Positions 35,196 through 46,290 of a DNA stretch of 64,000 nucleotides are shown piece by piece. Within the stretch, counting starts at the first letter, position 1; every line of letters begins with the position of its first letter. The stretch comes from Zingiber officinale (Eukaryota > Streptophyta > Magnoliopsida > Zingiberales > Zingiberaceae), in NCBI RefSeq assembly GCF_018446385.1, contig NC_055992.1:22228877-22292876 (forward strand). The letters run 5' to 3'. The notes below the pieces were generated by a model. That model had not been told where the DNA came from and searched no databases. It was given only the letters and a program-made list of their open reading frames with translations. A program made the position numbers and the translations under genes.

Positions 35196-35590
35196 CTAGT
35201 CGAAGGAGGCGCTAAGTCCGACTTACTGGACTGCCGGTCGGCCGGAGTGACACCGCTCTGCTGCTTTCTGGAATGTTCCTCCTCATGGCCGCTCGGCCTC
35301 TTACTGCCACTGGCTTTGCTACCTTGTCGACGGTCAACGCTGACGCCCTTCGGATCTCCTCGAAATTCGTGTAAATCCTCTCCATTAAGACCGAGCACGC
35401 GCGCTGCACGCCGTAATGACGCTCATTAAATACGCCCCTGTGGCATGGCGCCACGTGTCGCCTCCGCTGGCGTCATTGTACGACTCGGCGATGTGTGTGA
35501 TGGGACATCGGTGGTTTGAAATGAACGGCCCGATGTGGGCCTCGGTTCTTGTGACCTGCATCTGACGGCTGAGGTCGATCGGGCCCGACC

Positions 35591-35598
35591 TTATAAAG
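35591..35598 (+). promoter_or_regulatory. TATA box before the antisense ORF
   Basis: TTATAAAG lies on the plus strand, about 280 bases before the likely ATG at 35878 and outside the LTR. It points against the direction of the Gypsy element and could drive the antisense transcript. Confidence 0.5.
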
Positions 35599-35877
35599 CC
35601 TTCGCCTTCTTCATCCACCGCACCTTTGCGTTCACATGTCTCGTGGCCTTCTTTGGTGCTTCAGTGTTCCGGCGACTCCGATTTTCCGTTTTCCGACGAT
35701 TCCCCACCTCCTTCCTTCGATCCTCAGCTTCTTTGTAAGGTTCTCCCGCCTTTCTTCTCTGTTTCCCTTGTGTTCTTTGTCAAGTTCTTGTCTTCTGGTC
35801 GCTGTCCCCTTCATCATCTTCTTCCTTCTGTCGTGTGCCTTTTTATCCTTTTTTTTGCTTTCTTGCCCGGTCGGACG

Positions 35878-37948
35878 ATGCCCAGTTCTTCCCGACCCGC
35901 AGACCTCACTTTAGGCCCCTGGTATACTACCATAGAGTCTCGCTTCGATCGGCGCGACGCCGAGACCTTGCTTGATGCTTATGATATTCCATCTGACTTT
36001 GAACTCGTTCTACCCTCCCCGTCTTCTCGGCTGCACCAACCGTCGCGCGGAGCTATCTATTTTTTTCGCGACCAATTCACAGCCGGTCTGCGGTTTCCTC
36101 TCCACCTCTTCTTCGTCGAGGTTTGCAATTTCTTTGGTCTCCCGCTCGCCCAATTAGTTCCCAACACTTTTCGCCTTTTGTGTGGAGTGGTGGTATTGTT
36201 CAAGATACACCGCATTCCTCTTCGCCCAAAATTTTTTTTATTATTTTTATTATCCCAAGCAGTCCGAGCTGGGTACCTATCTATTTCAGGCTCGACCCGG
36301 CCTAGTCTTCTTTGATAAACTTCCCTCCTCCAATAAACACTGGAAGGAGTATTACTTTTATCTTCGTCTCCCCGAACGGGCTCCCTTCCAAACCAAATGG
36401 CAGGTCGGACCGCCTACTTCTCCCGAGCTAAAAAGATTTAAGACCCGATCGGATTATCTCCAGGTCGCGAACATGTTTGCCGGTCTGAAGCTCGATATCA
36501 ACAAGCTTTTGCCTGAAGGTGTGTTGTATATATTCGGCCTGAGTCCGAGCCGAACTCCACTCCTGAGCAGCTTCGGTAAGAATTTCACTTGCGTATGTAC
36601 TTTGAGTGCTAACTGATTTTCTTCTTTTTTCTTTGCAGCGAATATCGTCATGGAGTCCGTGATGCTCGGGATTTTGAAGAGAAAGGCGGAGGCGCTTGAG
36701 GCGGCAGCCGCCAAGGAGATGGAGCAACTGGGCATCACCCCGGTCGGCTCTCACGAGGGTGAGAGCGGGACAAACGCGGAGGAGTCGGCCGCTCAGGCCT
36801 CCCCCATGGAGGTGACGGGGGCGCCACGTCAAACAGGGAACTGACCGTCTAGGAGGAAGGCTCCGATCGGGAATGCGAGCGCCCGCTCAGACAAAAAAGG
36901 TGCCGGACGGAGACGCCGCTGCGATCGGCTACTTCCGATGTTCATGTGTCCGAGCGGACGGGATCCGATTCTCGTGGGAAAACCCCAATGGTGGAGGCAT
37001 TATCCTCCGATCGGACTCCGTCTCAACTAAACCCGCCTGCCAACCCTATCGAGACTGTGCCGGTCAGCACTCTTCCACGTGCCTCCCGCCGGGTCCAGCG
37101 CTCGACCATTTTGTCCAAGTTCTCCGCCTCGGCCTCTGATCCCTCTGCGTCTGCCCACACGACTCCCGGCCGGAGCCGCACCATCAGGGTCACCCTGCAC
37201 CTTCCCACCGAGGAGCTTTTGGCCGAGTCTGATCGGCCGACAACGCCCGAGCATACGATCACCATGAAGGGGCCACTTGCCGAGATGTGGGCTGACGCTC
37301 GGGCTCGTGTTGCGATGATTCCGCTCGGCAACCTAGCCAACAGCCAAATGCAGCAGACCACTGGGGTAAGTGTGTTTTCTTCTGAAGTCCTTTACGCCGT
37401 CTTTCCGATCGGCTATTAATACTCCTATTTATGTCAGAGATGGGTGGAGAACATCGCTGTCGCCAATCGACTGGCCACAGCGGATGAAGAGCTGAAGAGG
37501 CTAAAGAGTTTGGGCGGCCCGTCCTCCCAGGGCCCCTCATATGCCGAGCTGCAGAAAGAGCTCAAGAGGACCAAAGATTTGTTGGAGGCCGAGCGAAAGA
37601 AGATGGCCGACCAGGCCTATACACTGGCCAATTTCGAAAAATAGGTCAAAACTTTTGAACAGAAAATAAGTCTGGCCACCGATCGGAAGAAGCAGGCTAT
37701 CGTCGATCTGGATAAGAAAAACGTCGAGCTGCCTTCAAGGAGTATCAAGAGGCCGAGTCACAGCCCTGAGACTGCAGCACATCCGCTCGAACGAATTTTC
37801 TGAGAAAGTCTGCGAGCGGATGTATACTGCCTTTGAGTTGACCATTGCCGCCATGACGGACTATCTGAAGTCCAAGGGTCAGTTTCCCGACTCTGCTGCC
37901 ATCCCGGCTAAAGACTACGCGGCGCTCCTTTCTTCTATCCCGAAGTAG
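35878..37948 (+). pseudogene. Antisense extra ORF of a Tat-type Gypsy (gypsy-type transposon domain)
   Basis: It lies on the strand opposite to the retrotransposon, between the tandem array and the 3' LTR. Residues about 45-115 match the plant 'putative gypsy type transposon' domain (AIYFFRDQFTAGLRFPLHLF, FFGLPLAQLVPN, FRLLCGVVVLF). A later part is coiled-coil-like (YAELQKELKRTKDLLEAERK), and the end is DYLKSKGQFPDSAAIPAKDY, then ALLSSIPK and TAG at 37946-37948. At least two introns fit: 36576-36638 (GTAAG...TTTGCAG, phase kept) and about 37362-37437. Breaks include a frame change near 36235 in a T run, a stop near 37642 and a shift near 37735, so this copy is dead. The domain's function is unknown; a structural or regulatory role in the element is a guess. 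Confidence 0.75.
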
Positions 37949-38425
37949 GTTTATAATTTCCTTGAATGAAGTGTTTCTTGTAATCACTCCGACCGGCTCT
38001 AATGGCCTGAATTTTAATGAAGATATGCCGTCCTTTTGTTAGCTTACTCTAAAATCGCCAATACCCATGTCTTCCGATCGGAGCGCGAACTACCGCCGTT
38101 CGCATCCCCCACCTTTCCTTCTCGTTAATCGTCTCTCGTCCTGCCTCCCTCGCTCTCAACAGGAATTTTTCACGAAGTATTTTCTGTAACTGGGCCGCTC
38201 GTCTGAACACACCACCTCTTTAAATGGAATTCCCGCTAGATGTTCGCGAAGTACCTTTTGTAACTTGGCCAATCGGCCGCTCGGCTCACAGGCCGACCTT
38301 TTTACTATCTTCTTGCTGATCGACCCAGACGGAAGTACGTTATTATTTTCTTCTTGCCTCTAAGAACAAGGCTTGTCGATTGCTGGTGTTTACCACCGAG
38401 CCGAAGCCTGCATGACTTGTCCCGT
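37949..38425. other. GC-rich 3' untranslated part of the Gypsy element
   Basis: No ORF. The sequence has the 'ggccgctcggc' flavour of the neighbouring element and leads into the tandem array. Confidence 0.5.
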
Positions 38426-38670
38426 CCAGGCCGTTTATACTCGCCGGTCTGACTCTATGATTTAATATCGCTGCTCGACGACGGTCTTCCGGCCGGAGGG
38501 TTTATAGTCGCCGGTTCGACTCTAAGATTTAACATCACTGCTCGACGGTCTTACGACCGGAGGGTTTATAGTCGCCGGTTCGACTCTAAGATTTAACATC
38601 GCTGCTCGACAGTCTTCAGGTCGGAGGATTTATAGTCGCCGATTCGACTCTAAGATTTAACGTCGAAGTT
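38426..38670 (+). repeat. 64-bp tandem array, about 4 copies
   Basis: The unit includes 'gctcgacggtcttccgg', 'gagggtttatagtcgccgg' and 'ttcgactctaagatttaac'. The last three units differ at few bases, the first more. It sits between the missing integrase side and the antisense ORF of a Tat element, a place where tandem arrays are known in this lineage. It ends abruptly at about 38670. Confidence 0.9.
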
Positions 38671-38895
38671 TTGGATTTCTTGGATAGAGATATTAATGGA
38701 TTGAATTTGCATAGAAGTTTTGGCCATTTTTTCTTCTTCTTTGGTTTTATTTCTGCACAACCAAACCTGTTCAATGCCTGAGCAGCTCATCCATCACCTC
38801 TGCTGTTATCATTCAACCTCTCCAGATCTCATGCAGATCTTCCATTTCAAGCTTCCTGAGAATGTTTCTGCATCTGAAATAATTGTCTTCATATA

Positions 38896-38924
38896 TAATT
38901 AATTAATTAATTAATTAATTAATT
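38896..38924. repeat. (TTAA)n microsatellite
   Basis: About seven uninterrupted TTAA/AATT units, 340 bp upstream of the start codon of the membrane-protein gene. Confidence 0.9.
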
Positions 38925-39265
38925 ACCTATCAAACAAGGAGTCTGGATTGGGTAGGTAGAATTGACTTATGATTCCTTGGTCAACAGGATATCCCCAAAA
39001 ACCAATCTCCAATGGCATCTCTAATCTTCAAACTATCCAACACCCTCAAACAGATCAATCAAACATTCATTTCGAATCCTAAGCAATCTGAGAGTCTTCG
39101 AACAGAGCTTTCACTGATTACCAGGAACAAAATTGTTTTTCCTTTTCGTTGACTTTGAAAAAATTGAACCCCCTTGAGCTTTATTATGGACGAGCAAGTC
39201 CGGGAAAGCAATTCCCTGCCTTCTGTTCTGCGTTCTTCTTGTGGTTCCCCTGCTCAAGGAGTATT

Positions 39266-42200
39266 ATGAAGTCGGAGAAGCACAGAAACAGACGCTCCTT
39301 CTCGGGGCTCTTCTGCTTCGGCGGCCCTCGGGTCAACGACTCCGACGTTCAGCCGCCCGCCAGCGGCGGTCGCGAGAAGAAGAAGGTGCTGACTCATTCT
39401 CCGGCCAGATCGAGGCCGGTCCGGGACGGCGAGGAGAGCCGGCCCAAGAAGTCTTCGGCCGAGGTAACCTCCATTTCTCTCTCTCTTCTTCCATCCGTCC
39501 GTTCTCGCACTAGCACGAATCGTGAAGCCGTCTACACGGTTATTGTTATTGTCGTAACTGTCTGATTTACAATGACGGAATATTCCTTCCACGTCGGATA
39601 GAAGCGTCCGTGGTCCCCACGCAGAAAATCGAGTAGGTTTGCCCCACACGTCGCGTCGCTAACCTATGCATGTAGGAATTTTGTTATTTTTTAAAAAGTA
39701 TTATTATTAATATAATATTTTTCTGAACGTGTAGGTAGGTTTTATATTTTATTACTCATTTCGGATATTAAAGTTTTAAAATTTTGAAAATGCATAGTAC
39801 ATTCTCTTTACGCCTCCTTTTTTTTATCATCACTTAACTACTAATTCACCATCAACCAACTGCTTTAGATAGTCAAATATAACCGTCGATTTCTAAATTT
39901 ATTATACTAGGTTTGTTTGTGATAAGTAATTGATGGTCCACAATTCAAGTCGATTACTAATCTTTTTGTACTTTGATATGACCATTACCCTTTTGTACTT
40001 TGATATGAAAGATCGGACACAGAATCATCACCCTGAGTCCGACTCACAAGTCGGACTCGCCAATCAAACTCAGTTGACTCGAACTCTGTATTCAGACTTA
40101 ACAGTCAGTCATACAAGATAATCCGACCATTACCCTTTTGTACTCATAAACTCTGTATTCGGACTCGCATGTTTTTTTATTTTTCTATTTTTTATTTTTT
40201 ATGTTTTTTAATTTTTTTTATGTTTTCCTATTTTTTATAGATTTTTAAAATATTTTTACATTTTTTCTATTTTTTATGTTTTTTATTTTTCCATTTTTTA
40301 TTATTTTTATTTTTTTTTTCTATTTTTTATGTTTTTTTACATTTTTTTTATTTTTTAAAAGTTTTTTTTATATTTTTTATATCTTTTTTTACATTTTTCT
40401 CTTATTCGAGGGTATTTTGGGTAAAACAATTTCAGTAATCCCGGAATCAAGAAAAATCTCAGTTTTTCGAGGTTTTCCGATTCCGGGTTGCATGCCCCTT
40501 TTGCTGACATGTCGGGCATGGAACATTACTTGGGAATCATCGATTACCTAAACCAAACAGGGTTTTCGTTGATAACCCTGGATGGATAACCAAGGTTATC
40601 AAGGATAACCCCCAACTAAACACACCCTAAGAATTTTTGGCACAAGCTCATTAAAGGATCTAGGTTTATCATACTTACTTACCAACACCATCAAAAGATT
40701 TCTAAGACTATTTGTTTAGACCATGTTAAGATTTTAAAATTTTAGACATTATAAGGTTATCAATGAATTTTGGTCAAAATTTATTAACTACCTTAGGAAT
40801 TTTATAATCACTTTAAATTAAAATCATTATACTCCTGAGTGTTTCCGGAGTATAACCATGCTCTCAGACATAAATTTCATAACCTAAATTGATATATGTA
40901 AGTTTTTGAAATCTTCACAATTTTAAGAAAATTTGACACAAACTCATTAAAATGTTTAGATTTGTCATACACACTCACCGACACCACCAAAGGGTTCTTA
41001 AGACTCGTATAGTCTAGACAATGTCAAGATTTTAAAATTCTGGATATTGTAGGGTCATCAAATGAATTTTAACTAAAATTCATTGATAACCTTGGGAACT
41101 TCACAATCACTTCAAATTATAAGGATCATTACACTCTTCGGAGCCTCCTGAGTGCAATTATGTCCTAATACCTAGATTCCATAGCATAAATTAAGAGATG
41201 TGAGTTTTTAAAATCTTCTTGGTTTTGATAAAATTATCAATAAGTTTTGGTCAAAACTCGTTGATGACTATATATGTTTAAAATTTTAAAATCATAACAT
41301 TATCTAAATCAGGGAGTGGAAGTCCTTGGAACCCTTTTATAGTGTTGGTAATTAAATATGATAGGAATAAACCCTTTAATGAGATTGTATCAAATTGTTT
41401 TAAGATTGTGAATATTTTAAAATATTATATATTTCAATGGTTAGAATGTGGAATCAAAGTCTGAGGACATTATTGTACTTAGGAGGCTTCCAAGAGTATA
41501 ATGGCTCTAATTTGAAGTGATTTTGAAGTTCTTAAAACTATTAGTGAATTTTAGTCAAAATTCGAAGATGACCCTACAATGTTCAAATTTTCAAAATCTT
41601 TATATGGTATGGACCAAAGGAATCTTATGAACCCTTAGATGGTTTTAGTGAGTAAATATGACAAGTTTATATGCTTTAATAAGCTTGTATTAAATTATCT
41701 TAAGGTTGTGAAGGTTTCAAAAAATTTTATCTCTAGGTTGTAGAATCTATCTCTAAAGGCATAATTATATTCAGAAGACTTTCAAGAATATAATAGTCCT
41801 AGTTTGAAATAATTTTGAGGTTCCTAAGGCTATTAATGAATTTTGGCCAAAACTCTTTGATAGCCTTAGGTACCTCAAAATACCTCAAATAACTCTTTAT
41901 ATCATTCTGAGTGTAATCATGTCTTCATACAAGGATTTTATAGTCTCAATAGAGAACTATAGAGTTTTAAAAATTGGCACAACAAGATGTGTAATGATCT
42001 ACCAGAGCACAAAAAACTAAGTAGTCAATTGATGAGTTATAGACAGTAGATTGCTAATCACAAATCTAGCACAATAAATTTAGAAATCGACTGATACACT
42101 CAATTACTTATAGCAGTCAACTGATGGTAAATTAGCAATCGATTGATGATTAAAAAGGAGGCATAATGAGAATGTACTATGTATTTTTGAAATTCTGAAA

Positions 42201-43189
42201 TCTTGATATGTGAAATGAGTAATATAGAAATCTACACAGCGGTTCAGTAAAATATTCTTATTGATATTATACCTAACTAATAGTCTGCTAATGACATTGC
42301 TAATATACACCTATGGTAGATGGCTATAAGTTGGTTCATGACTGAGCTGATTAAAGGTTTTATAAGACTTATCATTAGAATACCTTGTCAAAGCTATCTT
42401 TTCCTAAAAATGAGTCAATATTAATTTGCTTCAATTATTTAAATACCTTTTGTTTACTACAAATTTATATAAGAGATTGGGGCTAAAAGTTGATTTGCAT
42501 GTGTAGTCCATTATGATAAATTTGAAGGCATCACATATAATAGTATCATATAGAATACAATTTAAATAATAAAATTTGATAGCAATATAATTTTTATCAG
42601 TAAATATAAATTTAATAATTAAATGTACATTCATATTCTATGAGATTTAATTTTTAATAGTATCTTAGATGTAACTAAACCTATCCATTTTTATACTAAA
42701 ATATGAATTCAATGAATATAGCTATGTTTTATTGTGTTGCAATAGGATCGAGATGACAACAATAATGGAAACAAGAATGGTGACAAGAATGAACATCTAA
42801 ATCTCTTTCAAACTCAAATAAAAGATGACATCAGCATAATACAAGCTTTGCCGACTCAAAACTCTCTTCCAATTCAAAAAAGGCCTCACAACAATGAGCC
42901 AAAGCCACACAAGATTGTGAGTCTACCGGGGAAGCTTGATCCATCTATTGGAGTTGGGATCATGACAATCACTTTGGCTATGGTGACGTTTCTAGGTCGC
43001 GGCATTGCTATAATTTGGTTATGCTCATGCTTCTGCGTATTGCAACTAGCGAGAGCTACAGCACCTTGTGATGGTGGAGAAAAAAATTCATCAAAAATGA
43101 TCGATATGGACTCAGCTGAATATAAAAAAAGAATAGTTTTAGAAGGTTTTCTTGAGAGAAATGGCCGAAAACCATCGAATGTTGCTTAA
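39266..43189 (+). CDS. Uncharacterised single-pass membrane protein, 2 exons
   Basis: Exon 1 is 39266-39463 (GAG then GTAACC) and exon 2 is 42746-43189 (after TTGCAATAG); the join keeps phase 0 and gives 213 residues plus TAA. The start MKSEKHRNRRSFSGLFCFGG is basic, Ser/Cys-rich and has no signal peptide. Residues 30-130 are polar and low-complexity (DRDDNNNGNKNGDKNEH). SLPGKLDPSIG precedes one hydrophobic segment at about 135-168 (ITLAMVTFLG, IAIIWLCSCFCV), and the tail is charged (EYKKRIVLEGFLERNGRK). The layout resembles plant proteins of the At5g23160-like unknown group, from memory. Function and membrane are unknown. Exon 1 is GC-rich and exon 2 AT-rich. The 3.3-kb intron holds a Tourist-like fragment and an inverted repeat block. 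Gypsy fragments begin about 600 bp upstream and 130 bp downstream. No frame break is seen. Confidence 0.82.
39464..40169 (+). other. First part of the gene 3 intron
   Basis: Intron sequence with no recognised element. 'gaccattacccttttgtact' occurs at 39979-39998 and again at 40125-40144, a short direct repeat. Confidence 0.5.
40170..40627. mobile_element. Tourist-like element fragment in an intron
   Basis: The right part matches element 1 at 27.1-27.55 kb: a T-rich tract, then 'attttgggtaaaa', 'cccggaatcaagaaaa', 'gcatgccccttttgctgac' and 'catcgattacctaaaccaaa', ending CACACCC then TAA. The left terminal repeat was not found, so it is truncated or its left border is decayed. Confidence 0.75.
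40631..42260. repeat. Unknown repeat made of direct then inverted 300-bp units
   Basis: Two degenerate direct units (40631-40925 and 40926-41230) share 'cacaaactcattaaaatg', 'caccaccaaagggttcttaag'-like text and 'aagattttaaaattctgga'. They are followed after a short centre by two units in reverse orientation (about 41310-41620 and 41620-41950), giving a large imperfect palindrome. The end part near 42150-42200 resembles 34030-34080. There is no ORF. The family is not recognised. Confidence 0.65.
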
Positions 43190-43324
43190 TTTGAAAAGAC
43201 TAGATTTTTTTTATTTTTCTTTTTAGTATTTTTTAAATACTGTAATATTAAGAAAATAAACTTGTAAATAAACTTAATTTATTTGTCTATACTAACTTTA
43301 GCATTCCATTATCTTGTAGTTGTT
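43190..43324 (+). other. 3' flank of gene 3
   Basis: A T-rich stretch follows the stop codon and probably forms the 3' UTR. AATAAA occurs at about 43254-43259 and is a candidate poly(A) signal. Gypsy tandem repeats start right after. Confidence 0.5.
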
Positions 43325-43760
43325 GTTCGACTGTTAAAGGTATAGACAAGGATTTATAGTCGCCACTCGACTGTTGAAGGTGTAGATCAGGATTTATAGT
43401 CGTCGCTCGACTGTTGAAGGTGTAAACAAGGATTTATAGTTGTCGCTCGACGATTGAAGGCGTAGACGAGGGTTTATAATCGCCGCTCAACTGTTGATCC
43501 AAACTATAATTTATAGTCACCGCTCGATTGTTGATGCAGACTAGGATTTATAGTCGCTGCTCGATTGTTGGCATAGACTAGGATTTAAAGTCACTATTCA
43601 ACTGTTGAGGAAGACAGAGGTTTAAAATCGTCGCTCGACTATTGAGGGAGATAGGGGTTTAAAGTCACCGCTCGACTGTTGACATAGACAGGGGATTAAA
43701 GTCGCCGCTCGACTGTTGACGTAGACAGAGGTTTAAAGTTGTCGCTCAACTTTTAACTTG
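43325..43760 (+). repeat. 40-bp tandem array, about 10-11 copies
   Basis: The unit reads roughly 'cgctcgactgttgaaggtg', then 'tagacaaggatttatagtcg'. It drifts from 'gatttatag' forms on the left to 'ggtttaaag' forms on the right. It shares 'tttatagtcgcc' and 'ctcgac' words with the 64-bp array at 38.4 kb, in the same orientation. It is the 3' untranslated part of a minus-strand Tat-type Gypsy. Confidence 0.9.
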
Positions 43761-43779
43761 GTCGAACGTCATAAGAGTT

Positions 43780-44736
43780 TGGAACACTTAGGATTTTTAT
43801 TTATTGTCTTCCTTCATCCACAAGACATACACTTACACAAGTACATTCGGATTTAACCACACACTTCTCACCCGACCCTATATGGCTGGAGATGGTTCAC
43901 ACTCCAAGGATGCTCGAGCTTTCTCCCATCCTCGTCCTGCATCTAATAGGCTCCCAAGAGGAGCTTCTGAATGACTTTAAAAGGTCCTCCCCATGGAGCC
44001 TCCAATTTGGTGACATCGCCGACTGACTTCACTCTTTTCTAAACCAGGTCGCCGATCTAAAATGACCTTGGAATCACCCTTCGGTTGTAGTTTTTCTTCA
44101 TGCGTTGTCTGTACGCCATCAGCCAGAAGGCGGCCTTATCCCATTCTTCATCCATCAGGTCGAGCTCTATGAGCCTCCGCTCGGCGTTTCCATCATCGTA
44201 GAACTGCACCTAATCGCACTCTACTCTGACTTCCACTGAAACCACCTCCTCACCGCTATACACCAGGTGGAATGGTGTGATGCAAGTCACCTCTCTTGAT
44301 GTGGTACGATGAGCCCACAAGATGCTTGGGAGCTCATCGACCTAGTTGCCTCTAGCATGGTCGAGTTGAGCTCGTAAACCCCTAAGGATTCCTGGTTGGT
44401 GACTTCCACCTGGTCGTTGCTCTAAGAATAGGCCACTGAGGTGAAAGCCTGCGTAATGCCATAGCCATCATACCACTCCTTGAGTCTCCTTTCTGCGAAC
44501 TGCCTCACGTTATTCAAGACGAGCCAGCGAGGATGCCAAACCGACATAGGATATTCTTCCATATGAACTTGATGACCATGTATTCAGTTATCTTAGCTTG
44601 CAGCTTGGCCTCCATCTACTTTGAGAAAAAATCTACCGTAATAAGTAGAAATCTATGCTAACTGGTCACCATTCGAAATGGATCAACAATATTCATGCCC
44701 CATTGGTTGAATGGATAAGATACCGTGGATACCAAT
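43780..44736 (-). pseudogene. Gypsy integrase region, decayed
   Basis: Minus-strand translation from 44736 gives an integrase-core stretch: FNQWGMNIVDPF, then FLLITVDFFSK, MEAKLQAKITEYMV, KFIWKNILCRFGI. Stops and shifts interrupt it. The remainder to 43780 is the degenerate C-terminal part. It is cut at 44737 by a Copia LTR and runs into the tandem array on the 3' side. Confidence 0.75.
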
Positions 44737-45644
44737 TGTTGGTGCAGCGGGGCCGAGAAGAGGGGAGGGGTAATTGTCTGCAAATGAAAAGTACCCTTCT
44801 CAAACTTTTAACTCTAAAAGAATAGCAACAATAATAATAATAAAATAAAATAAAGGAGAATAACATAAAAGAAAGAAGACTCGGCGATTTTGACTTGGTT
44901 ACAACCAATAAAGTTGTTAATACAAGGCGGTTGGAAAGTGCACTAGAAAAGTCTTCTTCACTGTAGGCGGAGAAGCTTTTTTACACACTAAAAAAGTACA
45001 GAAATTGCTACGAATTGAATACTAAGTTGATTGAATAATTTCCTAGCTCCAGGGGCCTTTATATAGCTCCTAGAAATCCCATCTCGAGCCTTGAGGGTGC
45101 CTCCAAAGGGATTGAGGGCGCCTCCAGCCGAGTCAGCGGATAGAACTTTATCCGAACTTGAAACAGGCATCTAGACTGGGTCGAAGGCGCCTTCAATGGC
45201 CTTGAAGGTGCCTCCAAGACTGCAAGTAGTGCAGGGGCCTTCAGCACTTCGTTGAAGGCGCCTCTAGCTAGCTTTTCCAGCTCCTTTTGACTTGTTTTCT
45301 TCTTCCGAGGCTCTGATTGCTTGGGTGATTGCGGCCAACCGAAATAGGGCTCACCCGAACCCAATTTATGGTCTTCTCCTCCAACAGGCTTCGACCCGGC
45401 TTCTCGTCCCTTGAACGTCGTGCATGTTCTTCTCATCCACCGGTGTACTCTTCCGCAGCTCTCTCGTCCTTCGGACGCACCGAGCCCGTTGGCTCCCTTC
45501 CCGTGCAGTCCTTCTCGCTAGCTACGTCTTCCGCTCGACTTCCTGCACTCCTAAGCTCCTGCACACTTAGACACAGGGATCAAATAACAAGCAGGACCTA
45601 ACCTAACTTTATTGATCACATCAAAATAACCACAGGGTCCAACA
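44737..45644 (-). mobile_element. Copia LTR (A), complete, inverted relative to its partner
   Basis: On the plus strand it starts TGTTGGTGCAGCGG and ends GGGTCCAACA, 908 bp. It is roughly 90 percent similar by eye to the reverse complement of 48076-49000 over the parts compared. 45080-45260 carries repeated 'ggcgcc' and 'ggtgcctcc' palindromes. The right flank CTTAT (45645-45649) is the complement of ATAAG (49001-49005) beside the partner LTR, which marks one original insertion. Confidence 0.88.
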
Positions 45645-46037
45645 CTTATTGCTATAATGTCATGTCATTCGGATTGAAGAATGTCGACGCCACCTACCAG
45701 AGACTGATGAACAAGGTATTTTGCCAGCAGATCGGCCGCAACATGAAGGTATATGTCGATGATATATTAATAAAATCCTTCCAAGGCGCTGAACTTTGTG
45801 CAGACATCGAAGAAACTTGCCGAAACCTGAGAGCGTATGGGATAAAGCTAAACTTGAACAAGTGCCTGTTTGGAGCAAGAAGTGGTCGCTTCCTCGGATA
45901 CATCGTCACCGAATGGGGAATCGAGGTGAATCCTAGCAAGGTGAAGGCGTTACAAGACATGCCCCCACCCCGTGCTCAATGGCTGACTGGGCGGATTATT
46001 GCACTATCCAGATTCATCTCCAAATCGCCCGACTGGA
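45645..46037 (+). pseudogene. Gypsy reverse transcriptase, second half (now plus strand)
   Basis: The frame runs TYCYNVMSFGLKNV, then TYQRLMNKVF, KVYVDDILIKS (the catalytic YVDD), LNLNKCLFGA, FLGYIVTEWGIEVNPSKVKA and ends near 46037. It starts exactly where the minus-strand RT fragment at 49001 stops (...ITTDGTY), sharing the CTTAT duplication. It is therefore the other half of the same gene, now inverted. Confidence 0.88.
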
Positions 46038-46290
46038 GTTGACCATCAACATTGAAGGCATCCTCAATAGTGTTGGAAGCGCCTTCAATTGGGTCAACTC
46101 AACCGTTTGCGCGCGAATAAAGTTTTATCCGCTCACCTCAGCTGGAGGTGCCCTCAAGGCTCGAGATAAGTTTTCTATGAGCTATATAAAAACCCCTGAA
46201 GCTAGGAAACTAATCAATCAACTTAGTATTCAATTCCTAGCAACTTCTGTACTTTCTTAGTGTGTAAAAAGGCTTCTCCGCCTACAGTGA
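46038..46290 (+). mobile_element. Partial Copia LTR (C)
   Basis: It matches 48545-48775 in LTR B: 'aaagttttatccgctcacct', 'gagctatataaa', 'ggaaactaatcaatcaact', 'ggcttctccgcctacagtga'. A TATA-like 'gctatataaaaa' lies at about 46181. Both ends are cut: the start joins the RT fragment and the end joins gag with no primer-binding site. Confidence 0.8.

Noticed and set aside
34788..35429. Several overlapping frames of 67-130 codons on both strands
   Set aside because: They lie in GC-rich LTR DNA where stops are rare; no domain and no conserved start.
39149..39265. Upstream extension of gene 3 in frame
   Set aside because: The frame is open upstream of 39266, but the MKSEKHRNRRSFSGLFCF start is the likely start by comparison with recalled family members; the extension looks like 5' UTR.
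43325..43760. CRISPR-like array
   Set aside because: Head-to-tail repeats drift without unique spacers, in a plant transposon; a tandem repeat and not CRISPR. The same holds for 38426-38670.
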